Assembly (NCBI RefSeq): GCF_900113255.1
Contig: NZ_FOOR01000002.1
Location: forward strand, 62,001-126,000
Length of the DNA stretch: 64,000 bases
DNA from: Novosphingobium sp. CF614
GTDB lineage: Bacteria; Pseudomonadota; Alphaproteobacteria; Sphingomonadales; Sphingomonadaceae
Direction: 5' to 3'
Position 1 is the stretch's first letter, and the number at the start of each line of letters is the position of its first letter. Under the pieces are notes generated by a model. The model was not told the origin of the DNA. It was given only the letters and a program-made list of their open reading frames with translations, and searched no databases. Shown here piece by piece: positions 17,823 to 25,872 of this stretch. Made by a program: the position numbers and the translations under genes.

Positions 17823-18812
17823 ATGCGGATCCACGATGCGCTGGTGACGCTCCGCCGTGGCAGTGCGGAATGGGAACGGGGACAGATGGCCCTGGCGAAC
17901 GGGCTCACCACCTGGCGAGCCGATCGCACGGTTGCGCCGGTGCTCGCCGCGCTGGAACGCTTCGGTGACGGAACCGCGCTGGAACAGTGTCCGCCGCTGG
18001 CCCGGCTGTTCAGTGCCGAGAGCACGCACGCGATGGATATCGCCGGCAGCTTCGTCGCCGCCGGGCTGCCCGGTCTCGCCGCGCACCCGCTGGGCCAGAT
18101 GCCGCTGCTTCACAGCAATCGGGATGCGGCACCCGCGCTGGTGCTGGCCAGTTCCGGCCGGGCAAGCCTGATGCTTGCCGTCTATGACGGGGCGGCGCTG
18201 GAAAAGCTGCCCGCGCCCAAGACCGCGAAGTTCGTGCCGCGAGAAACCTGGATTCATGTGCTTGCCGGTTCGGGAACGGCGGATCACATTCTGCTTCGCG
18301 AAGAGCAAGGGAACCGCGCGATCCTGCAATCCGGCAGGCTCGCTCTCGACCCCAGCCTGGTGCTTTACCGCTACGGCCCGCGCGAGTCCCTGCAGGTGCG
18401 CCGCGCCAGCGGGGGCCTGGTGCTACTGCGGTTGCAGCGTCAACTCGTTGAGCAGGAGCCCGCGCGCGAGTACCGCCTGCCCGACGGCATCCTGCTCCAC
18501 CAGGCGGCGGCGCGGACGCGGGATACGCGCTGGGAACTGGCCCTGGCCCTGCTCGGCCGCATGGAACGCAAGGACGCGGTCGCCCGCATGGCTCGGATCG
18601 CCGCCGGCGAGGCGGAACAGTCCGTAGGTGAAGGTGCGCGCTGGCAGGCGGTGCGCGAAGTTCTCGCGCTCGATACCGGTGCTGGCCTGCAATTGCTGCA
18701 ACGGCTGGCGGATCGCGCAGATGATCCGCTGTCGGGACCGGCCGTGGCCCTGCGCGCCTCATTGCTTGAAACATGGCCGGAACTGGAAGGAGCGGCGGCG
18801 TGGCCCGGGTAA
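17823..18812 (+). CDS. hypothetical protein, unknown family (operon partner A)
   Basis: A 329-residue soluble protein without signal peptide or membrane segments; I do not recognise the family. The middle (about 105-215) reads like beta-strand-rich, cupin-like sequence (VLASSGRASLMLAVYDG, ETWIHVLAGSGTADHILL, SLVLYRYGPRESLQVRR). The last third is helical and Ala/Arg/Glu-rich (WELALALLGRMERKDAVARM, WQAVREVLALDTGAGLQLL), resembling helical-repeat proteins. It follows the 57-residue peptide gene by 10 bases and overlaps partner B by 13 bases, so the two proteins are likely made together. Both share a beta-rich then helix-rich plan, suggesting that they are distant paralogues or subunits. Confidence 0.8.
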   Translation: MRIHDALVTLRRGSAEWERGQMALANGLTTWRADRTVAPVLAALERFGDGTALEQCPPLARLFSAESTHAMDIAGSFVAAGLPGLAAHPLGQMPLLHSNRDAAPALVLASSGRASLMLAVYDGAALEKLPAPKTAKFVPRETWIHVLAGSGTADHILLREEQGNRAILQSGRLALDPSLVLYRYGPRESLQVRRASGGLVLLRLQRQLVEQEPAREYRLPDGILLHQAAARTRDTRWELALALLGRMERKDAVARMARIAAGEAEQSVGEGARWQAVREVLALDTGAGLQLLQRLADRADDPLSGPAVALRASLLETWPELEGAAAWPG

Positions 18813-19807
18813 TCGCGGTGCGCGATCCGACACCGGCCTCGCTGGAAGAATGCATCGAGGCGCTCTCCACCTGGGGGTTCGATCCGGCCGAGGAGGAGAG
18901 CCTGTCGCACGCGGCGAACTGGCTGAAACGGCTGGGCAACAATACCCGGTTCCTGGGTGATGCGCTTGTCGACATGCTCGCCGGGCGCGGGCCGGCGGCC
19001 ATGGACGCGCCGATGATGCAGGCCAGCGGCGGCAACCGCATCATGCTTGCCCCGCCCGGTCGCGGCAAGTTCATCATCAGCGCGGAGATCTGGCCTTCGA
19101 TCGACGAACATGCCCTGCGCGCGAGCGGGCCGGAAGCCGTCGGCTATGGGATCGTTCGCGATCATAACTTCGACTTCCTCACCTTGGGCTATTTCGGGCC
19201 CGGCATCGCGGTGGACGATTACGAGTACGACTACCAATCGGTGACCGGGTGGCGCGGCGAGCCGGTGATGTTGCGCCCACTCGGCCGCTCCCGGCTGGAA
19301 CCAGGGCGCCTGGTCCACTACCGCGCCCACCACGACATCCTTTGCCTGCACCCGCCCGAATCGCTTTCGGCAACGCTGACGCTGTCGCATACCCACGCGG
19401 TTCACGGCTGGCTGGACCACTATGTATTCGAACGCAGGAAAGGCAGTGCGGGGGCTTTCCGCGTCGCCGAAGCGCTGGGCCACGGCCCAAGCGAAACCTT
19501 CCTGCGCATCGCCGTGGCCCTGGGGGGCGAGGAGGCGAGCGACCTTGCCCGCCAATTCGGCAGGCACCACCCCAGCGATCGCATGCGCCTCACCGCCTGG
19601 CGCGCGCTCGCCGGCGTGGCCGCGAACGACGCGGCCCGCGACGAAGTCTGGCGCGAAGCGGAAGGATCGGGCAGCCGCCTGGTCAGCCAGGCAGCCAAAC
19701 GGGCGCGCGGAGATCCCGCGTTCGCGGCGAAATCGCCTCGCACCGGCTCGGCGGGCGCCAATGCCGTGCCGGCGCTCACGCCGTCGGCGGGCGGCGTCGA
19801 TAGCTGA
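18800..19807 (+). CDS. hypothetical protein, cupin-like plus helical tail (operon partner B)
   Basis: A 335-residue soluble protein of unknown family. Notable is the His/Asp/Tyr-rich central part at about 115-215: RDHNFDFLTLGYFGPG, VDDYEYDYQSVTGW, HYRAHHDILCLHP and LSHTHAVHGWLDHY. It suggests a metal-binding double-stranded beta-helix, possibly an oxygenase-like or cupin fold. The C-terminal 110 residues are helical (AFRVAEALGHG, LRLTAWRALAGVA-type repeats). I start at the GTG at 18800, which has AAGGAG five bases upstream; an in-frame ATG at 18773 is possible but would increase overlap with partner A. Its 3' end overlaps the convergent yifB-like gene by 32 bases. Confidence 0.8.
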   Translation: MARVIAVRDPTPASLEECIEALSTWGFDPAEEESLSHAANWLKRLGNNTRFLGDALVDMLAGRGPAAMDAPMMQASGGNRIMLAPPGRGKFIISAEIWPSIDEHALRASGPEAVGYGIVRDHNFDFLTLGYFGPGIAVDDYEYDYQSVTGWRGEPVMLRPLGRSRLEPGRLVHYRAHHDILCLHPPESLSATLTLSHTHAVHGWLDHYVFERRKGSAGAFRVAEALGHGPSETFLRIAVALGGEEASDLARQFGRHHPSDRMRLTAWRALAGVAANDAARDEVWREAEGSGSRLVSQAAKRARGDPAFAAKSPRTGSAGANAVPALTPSAGGVDS

Positions 19808-21296
19808 GCGCTTCCGCAACATGGATGCGCCCCACCGCTTCCGACCCCGCCAGGTCGGCGATCGTGCGCGCCACCCGCAGGATCCGCGTATAACCCCGCG
19901 CCGAGAGCCGCATCGCCTCCGCCGCTTGCAGCAGCAGCTTGCGTCCGGCCTCGTCCGGCGTGGCATGCGCTTCCAGCGCGTCGCCATCCAGTTCCGCATT
20001 GGTGCGAAGCGGCGTGCCTTCGAGCCGCGCCGTCTGGACCCTGCGGGCGCGCGCCACTCTTGCGGAAACTTCGGCGCTGCCCTCCGCCGTGGGCGGCAGA
20101 GCGAGATCGGCGGCGCGTACCGGGTCGACCTCGACATGCAGGTCGATACGGTCGAGCAGCGGACCCGAAACCTTGCTCTGGTAGTCGGCGGCGCACTTCG
20201 GCGCGCGTGAGCATGCCAGCGTCGGATCGCCGAGGTGCCCGCAGCGGCAGGGGTTCATAGCACAAATTAACTGTACCCGCGCCGGGTAGGTGACGTGGGC
20301 ACTGGCGCGGGCGACAGTCACTTCGCCGGTCTCCAGCGGCTGCCGCAGCGAATCGAGCACCTGGCGCTGAAATTCGGGCAGCTCGTCAAGAAACAGCACG
20401 CCCAGGTGCGCCATCGAGACTTCGCCGGGCCGCACTTTCAAGCCGCCGCCCGTCAGCGCCGCAATCGAGGCCGAGTGATGCGGCGCGCGATAAGGGCGAG
20501 CGCGGCTGATCCGCCCGTTCTCCAGCGCGCCCGCGACCGAGGCGACCATGGAAACTTCCAGCGCTTCGGCCGGGGTCAGTTCGGGCAGGACCCCGGGCAG
20601 GCAGGCGGCGAGCAGCGACTTGCCCGCACCCGGGGGACCGACCATCAGCAGGTTGTGCGCCCCGGCCGCGGCGATTTCCAGCGCGCGCCGCGCCGTTTCC
20701 TGGCCTTTCACCTGCTTCAGGTCCGGCCCGCGCTGAGGCGGATCGGCACGGCCGGGTTCGGGCGGCGGCAGCACCTGCGTGCCTTTCAAGTGGTTGAGCA
20801 GGCTGATGAGGTTGGGCGCGGCGATCACCGGGACGCCTCCGGCCCCGCCGCTTACCCAGCTCGCCTCCGAACCCTGGGCGGCGGGGCAGATCAGGCCCTT
20901 TTCGGCTTCGTGCGCGTGAAGCGCGGCAAGCAGCACGCCGGGCGACGGGATCACGCGCCCGTCGAGGGCGAGTTCGCCCACCGCCACGAAGTCCGCCATC
21001 TGCTCGGCATCGACGATCCCCATGGCGGCGAGCAGCGCCAGCGCGATCGGCAAGTCGTAATGCGATCCTTCCTTGGGCAGGTCCGCCGGTGAGAGATTGA
21101 TGGTGATGCGTTTGGGCGGCAGCGCCAGGCCCATCGCGGTAAGCGCGGCCGAAACGCGTTGCCGGCTTTCGCCCACCGCCTTGTCCGGCAGGCCGACGAG
21201 CGCGAAAACCGGCATTCCGGGGGCGACCTGGCACTGCACTTCGACCGTGCGCGCCTCCAGCCCGAGATAGGCTACGGTCGAAACCAGCGCGACCAT
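19776..21296 (-). CDS. YifB/ComM family Mg-chelatase-like AAA ATPase
   Basis: A 506-residue hexameric-type ATPase. The N-terminal ChlI fold has MPVFALVGLPDKAVGESR and ITINLSPADLPKEG. Walker A is MVGPPGAGKSLL near residue 220, Walker B VLFLDELPEF, sensor region YPARVQLICAMNPC. The C-terminal Mg-chelatase domain carries the CRCGHLGD and C-x6-C-type cysteines. The family homologue ComM aids branch migration during natural transformation. The start at 21296 has AGGGGG upstream. It is transcribed toward the unknown operon, and the convergent ends overlap by 32 bases. Confidence 0.93.
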   Translation of the reverse strand: MVALVSTVAYLGLEARTVEVQCQVAPGMPVFALVGLPDKAVGESRQRVSAALTAMGLALPPKRITINLSPADLPKEGSHYDLPIALALLAAMGIVDAEQMADFVAVGELALDGRVIPSPGVLLAALHAHEAEKGLICPAAQGSEASWVSGGAGGVPVIAAPNLISLLNHLKGTQVLPPPEPGRADPPQRGPDLKQVKGQETARRALEIAAAGAHNLLMVGPPGAGKSLLAACLPGVLPELTPAEALEVSMVASVAGALENGRISRARPYRAPHHSASIAALTGGGLKVRPGEVSMAHLGVLFLDELPEFQRQVLDSLRQPLETGEVTVARASAHVTYPARVQLICAMNPCRCGHLGDPTLACSRAPKCAADYQSKVSGPLLDRIDLHVEVDPVRAADLALPPTAEGSAEVSARVARARRVQTARLEGTPLRTNAELDGDALEAHATPDEAGRKLLLQAAEAMRLSARGYTRILRVARTIADLAGSEAVGRIHVAEALSYRRRPPTA

Positions 21297-21444
21297 GGAA
21301 CCCCCTTTTCGCAAGAATTACAGCACGCAAGTCTCGCTCTATTACCGCATTGTGTCGCAGGCGAAGGCAGCTAATTCATCCCTTACAACGTTTTAACTGC
21401 ATTCCTCATCACTTGGGTAAGAGCATCGGCCGCATTTTCAGGGC

Positions 21445-22227
21445 ATGCGCTCGTCCACTGCATTCCTCGCGTTTTTGAGCCTGATCGCCGTGTCCCCCCT
21501 GTCGGCGCAGACCATCGATTACGAGGCCGTCGAAGTGGATGCCGACCGTTTCGTCGGCGGTGGCGAGCGCACCCTCCCGCTCCAGTTGACGTCGGTGCCT
21601 TCCGCGGCGATCCCGGCGAGCCTTTCCGCCTACGGGCCCTTCCGCGTGCTCGACGAAGGCAGCGCGGCCCTGGTCGACGTCACCGACGGCGGCAGCCCGG
21701 CGCAGTTCGCCGCGATGCTGCGCGACCACCCGGGCATCGCCACGATCGAAATGATCGAATGCCCGGGCACCGAGGATGACCTCGCCAATCTCCGGCTTGG
21801 CCGCATGATCCGCGAAAGAGGCATCGCCACCCATGTCCCGGCGGGCGGCTCGGTGCGCTCGGGCGGGGTCGAGCTGTTCCTGGCCGGCGCACACCGCTCC
21901 GCCGATCCCGGCGCCGAGTTCGCGGTTCACTCTTGGATGGACAATACCGGCCTTGAACCCGGCGACTATTCCACGAATGCGCCCGAGAACCGGCGCTATA
22001 TCGACTACTACCGGCAGATGGGCATGAGCCCGATCGAAGCCGAGGCTTTCTATGCCATGACCAACTCGGTTCCGTTCGAATCGGCCAAGTGGTTCGGCAC
22101 CGGCGTGATGGGGTTGTGGGTCGAACTGGACCGCGATGCGACCGGAAACATGGCGCCGCGGACGGCCCCGGCGATGGCTCGGTCCTTGACTCCAGACCCC
22201 CGCTCCAGTAACGGCGCGCGTCTGTGA
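21445..22227 (+). CDS. exported ClpP-like protein (COG3904 type)
   Basis: A 260-residue protein with a signal peptide (residues 1-22, cleavage after LSAQ). The middle resembles periplasmic ClpP/crotonase-like proteins of the COG3904 kind: a strand-loop (IATIEMIECPGTEDD), then LRLGRMIRERGIATHVPAGGSVRSGG followed by LFLAGAHRS and AEFAVHSW, the pattern in which related proteins place an oxyanion-like loop and a Ser. Whether the serine here is catalytic is unclear, so protease activity is not assured. A hairpin and T-run (22230-22255) follow the stop, so it is a single-gene unit upstream of rpmH. Confidence 0.7.
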   Translation: MRSSTAFLAFLSLIAVSPLSAQTIDYEAVEVDADRFVGGGERTLPLQLTSVPSAAIPASLSAYGPFRVLDEGSAALVDVTDGGSPAQFAAMLRDHPGIATIEMIECPGTEDDLANLRLGRMIRERGIATHVPAGGSVRSGGVELFLAGAHRSADPGAEFAVHSWMDNTGLEPGDYSTNAPENRRYIDYYRQMGMSPIEAEAFYAMTNSVPFESAKWFGTGVMGLWVELDRDATGNMAPRTAPAMARSLTPDPRSSNGARL

Positions 22228-22229
22228 TC

Positions 22230-22255
22230 GGTCGTCCCGTGCGGGCGGCCTTTTT
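22230..22255 (+). terminator. rho-independent terminator
   Basis: GGTCGTCC and GGGCGGCC pair with two G-U pairs around a 5-base loop and are followed directly by TTTTT. It lies two bases after the ClpP-like gene and before rpmH. Confidence 0.7.
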
Positions 22256-22296
22256 GTTCGGGCCTTTCGGGGCCGCATGGAATTTCGAGGACTGAC

Positions 22297-22431
22297 ATGA
22301 AGCGCACTTTCCAGCCCAGCCGCCTTGTCCGCGCCCGCCGTCACGGCTTCCGCGCCCGCTTGGCGACCGCCGGTGGCCGCAAGGTGCTTCGCGCCCGCCG
22401 CGCTCGCGGCCGCAAGAAGCTTTCGGCGTAA
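22297..22431 (+). CDS. rpmH: 50S ribosomal protein L34
   Basis: A 44-residue ribosomal protein, immediately recognisable from [20 protein letters not shown] and the Arg/Lys-rich tail ending KKLSA. It binds 23S rRNA in the large subunit. GAGG lies upstream of the ATG. It opens the classical rpmH-rnpA-yidD-yidC cluster, but here 217 bases separate it from rnpA, with a long hairpin in between. Confidence 0.97.
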   Translation: MKRTFQPSRLVRARRHGFRARLATAGGRKVLRARRARGRKKLSA

Positions 22432-22490
22432 TCGGTCGGCAGCGGCAAGGGCACCCGCCCCTGCCCCGACCACATCCCGACAAATCAAGC

Positions 22491-22574
22491 ACGGCACCGG
22501 CTCACGCCCCTGCCCCCGGCCTCCCATGAACTGTTGGCACTGGGAGCCGGAACAGGGGCGCGGGCCGGTGCCGT
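22491..22574. repeat. long hairpin between rpmH and rnpA
   Basis: The arms 22491-22526 and 22541-22574 are nearly complementary. Outer ACGGCACCGGC pairs with GCCGGTGCCGT, the inner CGCCCCTG with CAGGGGCG, and TCCCA with TGGGA around a 14-base loop, with a few mismatches and a one-to-two-base offset. There is no U-run. It may attenuate or process the rpmH-rnpA transcript, or be a dispersed repeat. Confidence 0.7.
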
Positions 22575-22648
22575 CTTGCGTCCCGCCGGCGGGAGAATCC
22601 GGTGATTCCGGTTCCGCCGCATCGGCAATCGCGATAGACCCTTGCGCC

Positions 22649-23032
22649 ATGCCCGCCCCCTACACCGTTCTGACCCGCCGCTCGGACTTTCTCGCCGCCA
22701 ATCGCGGCCTGCGAGTCGCGCGGCCGGGGTTCGTCCTGCTGGCAAATGCCAATCGGGGGCAAGGGCGGCGCGCCGGCATCACCGTCACCAAGAAGATCGG
22801 CAACGCCGTCGTGCGCAACCGCATGAAACGCCGCTTCCGCGCCCTGCTGCGCGAGGTGCTGCCCGCGCATGGTCTTGCCGATACCGACCACGTGCTGATC
22901 GGACGCGAAACCGGTGTGGAGCGCGAGTTCTCGTTGCTGCGGGAAGAACTGGTGGCGGCGCTTGCCCGCGCCGGCGCGGGCAAGGGTGATCCCGCCCGGC
23001 GCAAAGGCGCACCGCGCAAAGGAAAGCGGTGA
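22649..23032 (+). CDS. rnpA: Ribonuclease P protein component
   Basis: A 127-residue basic protein that supports the catalytic RNA of RNase P in tRNA 5' maturation. It shows the family's VLTRRSDFLAANRG opening and the signature RNRMKRRFRALLRE near residue 55, plus a Lys/Arg-rich C-terminal extension (RRKGAPRKGKR). The frame is open far upstream but the ATG at 22649 fits family alignments. The stop TGA is followed at once by the TTG of yidD. Confidence 0.95.
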   Translation: MPAPYTVLTRRSDFLAANRGLRVARPGFVLLANANRGQGRRAGITVTKKIGNAVVRNRMKRRFRALLREVLPAHGLADTDHVLIGRETGVEREFSLLREELVAALARAGAGKGDPARRKGAPRKGKR

Positions 23033-23278
23033 TTGAGAAGGTTTCTCGCCTTTCTCGTCTCGATGCCCAGCCTGCTGCTGATCGGTGTGGCGCGGGCCTG
23101 GCAGCTCGGTCCCTCCGTGATCCTGCCGCCGACCTGCCGCTATACGCCGTCCTGCTCGCAGTATGCGATCGAGGCGGTGAGAAGGCACGGTGCGATTAAG
23201 GGTGGATGCCTGGCGATATGGCGTCTATTGCGCTGCCAGCCGTGGGGGGGGCACGGTCATGACCCCGTACCGGATTAA
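23033..23278 (+). CDS. yidD: Membrane protein insertion efficiency factor YidD
   Basis: An 81-residue small protein with an N-terminal amphipathic/hydrophobic helix, then [33 protein letters not shown] and [11 protein letters not shown], which are the family hallmarks. It helps YidC-dependent membrane insertion. The start is TTG, directly abutting the rnpA stop, with AAGGAA upstream. It is in the canonical position before yidC. Confidence 0.96.
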   Translation: MRRFLAFLVSMPSLLLIGVARAWQLGPSVILPPTCRYTPSCSQYAIEAVRRHGAIKGGCLAIWRLLRCQPWGGHGHDPVPD

Positions 23279-23337
23279 CGAGATCATGGACGGCCCGGCG
23301 CGCCGTCGCTGACGCGAATACGACAGGAAGTGCCTTC

Positions 23338-25107
23338 GTGGATAACCAGCGCAACATCATCCTCGCGGTCCTGCTGACCGCGCTTGTCCTCTTTGGGTGG
23401 GAAACCGGAGTCGGCTATTTCTACCCGCAGGCCAACAAGCCGGCCCAGGTTGAGCAGGCCAGCGGGGCGCAGAAGACGGCGAGCCCGATCAAACCGACAC
23501 GCGAAGGTGGCCTGCGCGACGCGTCCGAGGTCGCGCTCGAGCAGCAGGATCTCAAGACCGCGCTGAGCCATGGCGGCCGCGTGCCGGTGGCGGCGCCGGG
23601 ACTGTCGGGCTCGATCAACCTTACCGGTGCGCTGATCGATGACCTCGTCATCAACCGCCACCGCGAGACGGTGGAGAAGAATTCCGGCCCGGTGCGCATC
23701 TATTCGCCCGTCGGCACCCCCGCGCAGCAGTTCGCGCAGTTCGGCTGGGTTGGCGAGGGTGTTACCACGCCCAATGCCAATACCGTCTGGGCCGTGCCGG
23801 GCGGAGCCAGGCTGACGCCGTCGACGCCGGTTACCCTGACATGGAACAATGGCGCCGGCCAGACTTTCGCGATCACGCTCAAGATCGATGGCGACTACAT
23901 GATAACCGCCGATCAGAGCCTGGAGAACAAGGGCCCCGCGCCGGTCACCGTCCAGCCCTTCGGCCTCGTCAACCGTACCGACGAGACCGCCAGCCTAGAC
24001 AGTTTCAATGTTCATTCCGGCCCGATCGGTGCCTTCGACGGTTCGGTCAGTTTCGGCACCAATTACAGCGACGTCGTCGATGCCAAGACCGTCAAGGAAG
24101 ATGGCAATGCCGACTGGATCGGCTTTACCGACGTTTACTGGATGTCCGCCCTCGCCCCTGTCGGAGCCAGGGCCCAGGGCACTTTCCGTTCGCTGGACGA
24201 GCATCTCTTCCGCGCCGATCTCGTCTATGACCAGGTGGTCGTCCAGCCGGGCCGGAAGCTCACGCGCGAAACCAGGCTGTTCGCCGGTGCCAAGGAACAT
24301 GAAGTGCTCGACGCCTATGAAAAGCAGGGCATCGCCAACTTCGGCCTCGCGATCGACTGGGGCTGGTTCCGCTGGTTCGAGAAGCCGATCTTCTGGCTGC
24401 TGGTTAAACTGTTCTCGCTCACCAGCAACTTCGGCGTGGCGATCATCCTGCTCACCCTGATCGTGCGCGGCATCATGTTCCCGGTCGCGCAGCGCGGCTT
24501 TGCCAGCATGGCGGCGATGCGCGCGATCCAGCCGAAGATGAAGGCCATCCAGGACCGCTACAAGGACGACAAGGAGAAGCAGCAGCGGGAGATCATGGCG
24601 CTCTACAAGAAGGAAGGCGTGAACCCGCTTTCGGGCTGCCTGCCGATGTTCCTTCAGATCCCGGTCTTCTTCGCGCTCTACAAGACCCTGATCCTGGCGA
24701 TCGAGATGCGTCACCAGCCCTTCGTGCTGTGGATCAAGGATCTGTCCGCACCCGATCCGCTGCATATCCTCAACTTGTTCGGCCTGCTGCCGTTCGACCC
24801 GCCGGGATTCCTGGCGATCGGCATCCTGGCACTGCTGCTGGGCGTGACGATGTATTTCCAGTTCAAGCTCAACCCGGCGCAGATGGACCCGACCCAGCAG
24901 CAGATCTTCGCGCTCATGCCCTGGTTCATGATGTTCGTGATGGCGCCGTTCGCTTCGGGCCTGCTGGTCTACTGGATCACCTCGAACATCCTGACCATCG
25001 CGCAGCAGAAGTATCTCTACAGCCGTCATCCGCAATTGAAGGCACAGGCCGAAAAGGAAGCGCAAGACAAGACACGCACCCTCGACCGAGAGAAGAGCAA
25101 GGCCTGA
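23338..25107 (+). CDS. yidC: Membrane protein insertase YidC
   Basis: A 589-residue inner-membrane insertase. TM1 is at residues 6-25. The large periplasmic P1 domain spans about 60-350, and the conserved five-helix core about 360-560, with IMFPVAQRGFASMAAM and the coiled cytoplasmic loop QPKMKAIQDRYKDDKEK, then GCLPMFLQIPVFFALYKTL. The length equals that of other alphaproteobacterial YidC proteins with a P1 domain. GTG start with AGGAAG 7 bases upstream. engB begins one base after its stop. Confidence 0.97.
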   Translation: MDNQRNIILAVLLTALVLFGWETGVGYFYPQANKPAQVEQASGAQKTASPIKPTREGGLRDASEVALEQQDLKTALSHGGRVPVAAPGLSGSINLTGALIDDLVINRHRETVEKNSGPVRIYSPVGTPAQQFAQFGWVGEGVTTPNANTVWAVPGGARLTPSTPVTLTWNNGAGQTFAITLKIDGDYMITADQSLENKGPAPVTVQPFGLVNRTDETASLDSFNVHSGPIGAFDGSVSFGTNYSDVVDAKTVKEDGNADWIGFTDVYWMSALAPVGARAQGTFRSLDEHLFRADLVYDQVVVQPGRKLTRETRLFAGAKEHEVLDAYEKQGIANFGLAIDWGWFRWFEKPIFWLLVKLFSLTSNFGVAIILLTLIVRGIMFPVAQRGFASMAAMRAIQPKMKAIQDRYKDDKEKQQREIMALYKKEGVNPLSGCLPMFLQIPVFFALYKTLILAIEMRHQPFVLWIKDLSAPDPLHILNLFGLLPFDPPGFLAIGILALLLGVTMYFQFKLNPAQMDPTQQQIFALMPWFMMFVMAPFASGLLVYWITSNILTIAQQKYLYSRHPQLKAQAEKEAQDKTRTLDREKSKA

Positions 25108-25108
25108 C

Positions 25109-25750
25109 GTGGAAGAAACGCCGGACGATCAGACCGAACGCGCGCGCAAGCTTTTCGCTGGACCGGTGGCTTTCCTCAAGAGCGCGCCCGCGCTCAAGTT
25201 CCTGCCGGAACCGGACGTGCCGGAGATCGCCTTCTGCGGGCGTTCCAACGTCGGCAAGTCCTCGCTGCTCAACGCGCTCACCGGCAGGAAGACGATCGCG
25301 CGCACTTCGGTTACGCCGGGGCGCACGCAGGAGCTGAACTTCTTCGATGTCGGCGATCCGCTGCGGTTCCGCCTGGTCGACATGCCCGGATACGGTTTCG
25401 CCAAGGCCCCGCCCGCCGTCGTCGAGAAGTGGCGGAGACTGGTGCGCGACTTTCTGCGCGGCCGCGTCGTGCTCAAGCGCACGCTGCTGCTGGTGGACAG
25501 CCGCCACGGCGTGAAGCCGGTCGATGCCGAGATGATGAAGATGCTCGACGAGGCGGCCGTGGGCTACCGCGTCGTCCTTACCAAGGCGGACAAGATCAAG
25601 GCGAGCGAGCTGGAGCAGGTTCATGCCGCGACCCTGGCCGAAGCGCGAAAGCATTCCGCGGCTTTTCCTGAGGTGTTTGTCACGAGTTCGGAAAAGGGAA
25701 TGGGTATAGAAGAACTGCGCACGGCCGTGATTGGCGACGTGGAACTATAA
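25109..25750 (+). CDS. engB: Ribosome biogenesis GTPase EngB/YihA
   Basis: A 213-residue GTPase required for 50S assembly. G1 is GRSNVGKSS near residue 48, the G2 threonine lies in the ARTSVTPGRT segment, G3 is DMPGYG, and G4 is TKAD near 153, with the SS-EKG G5-like segment at 190. GTG start. It follows yidC by one base and ends the rpmH-yidC cluster. Confidence 0.96.
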   Translation: MEETPDDQTERARKLFAGPVAFLKSAPALKFLPEPDVPEIAFCGRSNVGKSSLLNALTGRKTIARTSVTPGRTQELNFFDVGDPLRFRLVDMPGYGFAKAPPAVVEKWRRLVRDFLRGRVVLKRTLLLVDSRHGVKPVDAEMMKMLDEAAVGYRVVLTKADKIKASELEQVHAATLAEARKHSAAFPEVFVTSSEKGMGIEELRTAVIGDVEL

Positions 25751-25872
25751 AGCCGGCCCCCGCGCATCCGGAAAATCCACGCATTTTCGCCATTATGACG
25801 ATTGCGTGACACAATCGGCTCGAATAAGGGCACGCGCCGGGAGGGTGCCAAGGAAGGGGGGACATCTCGCCA

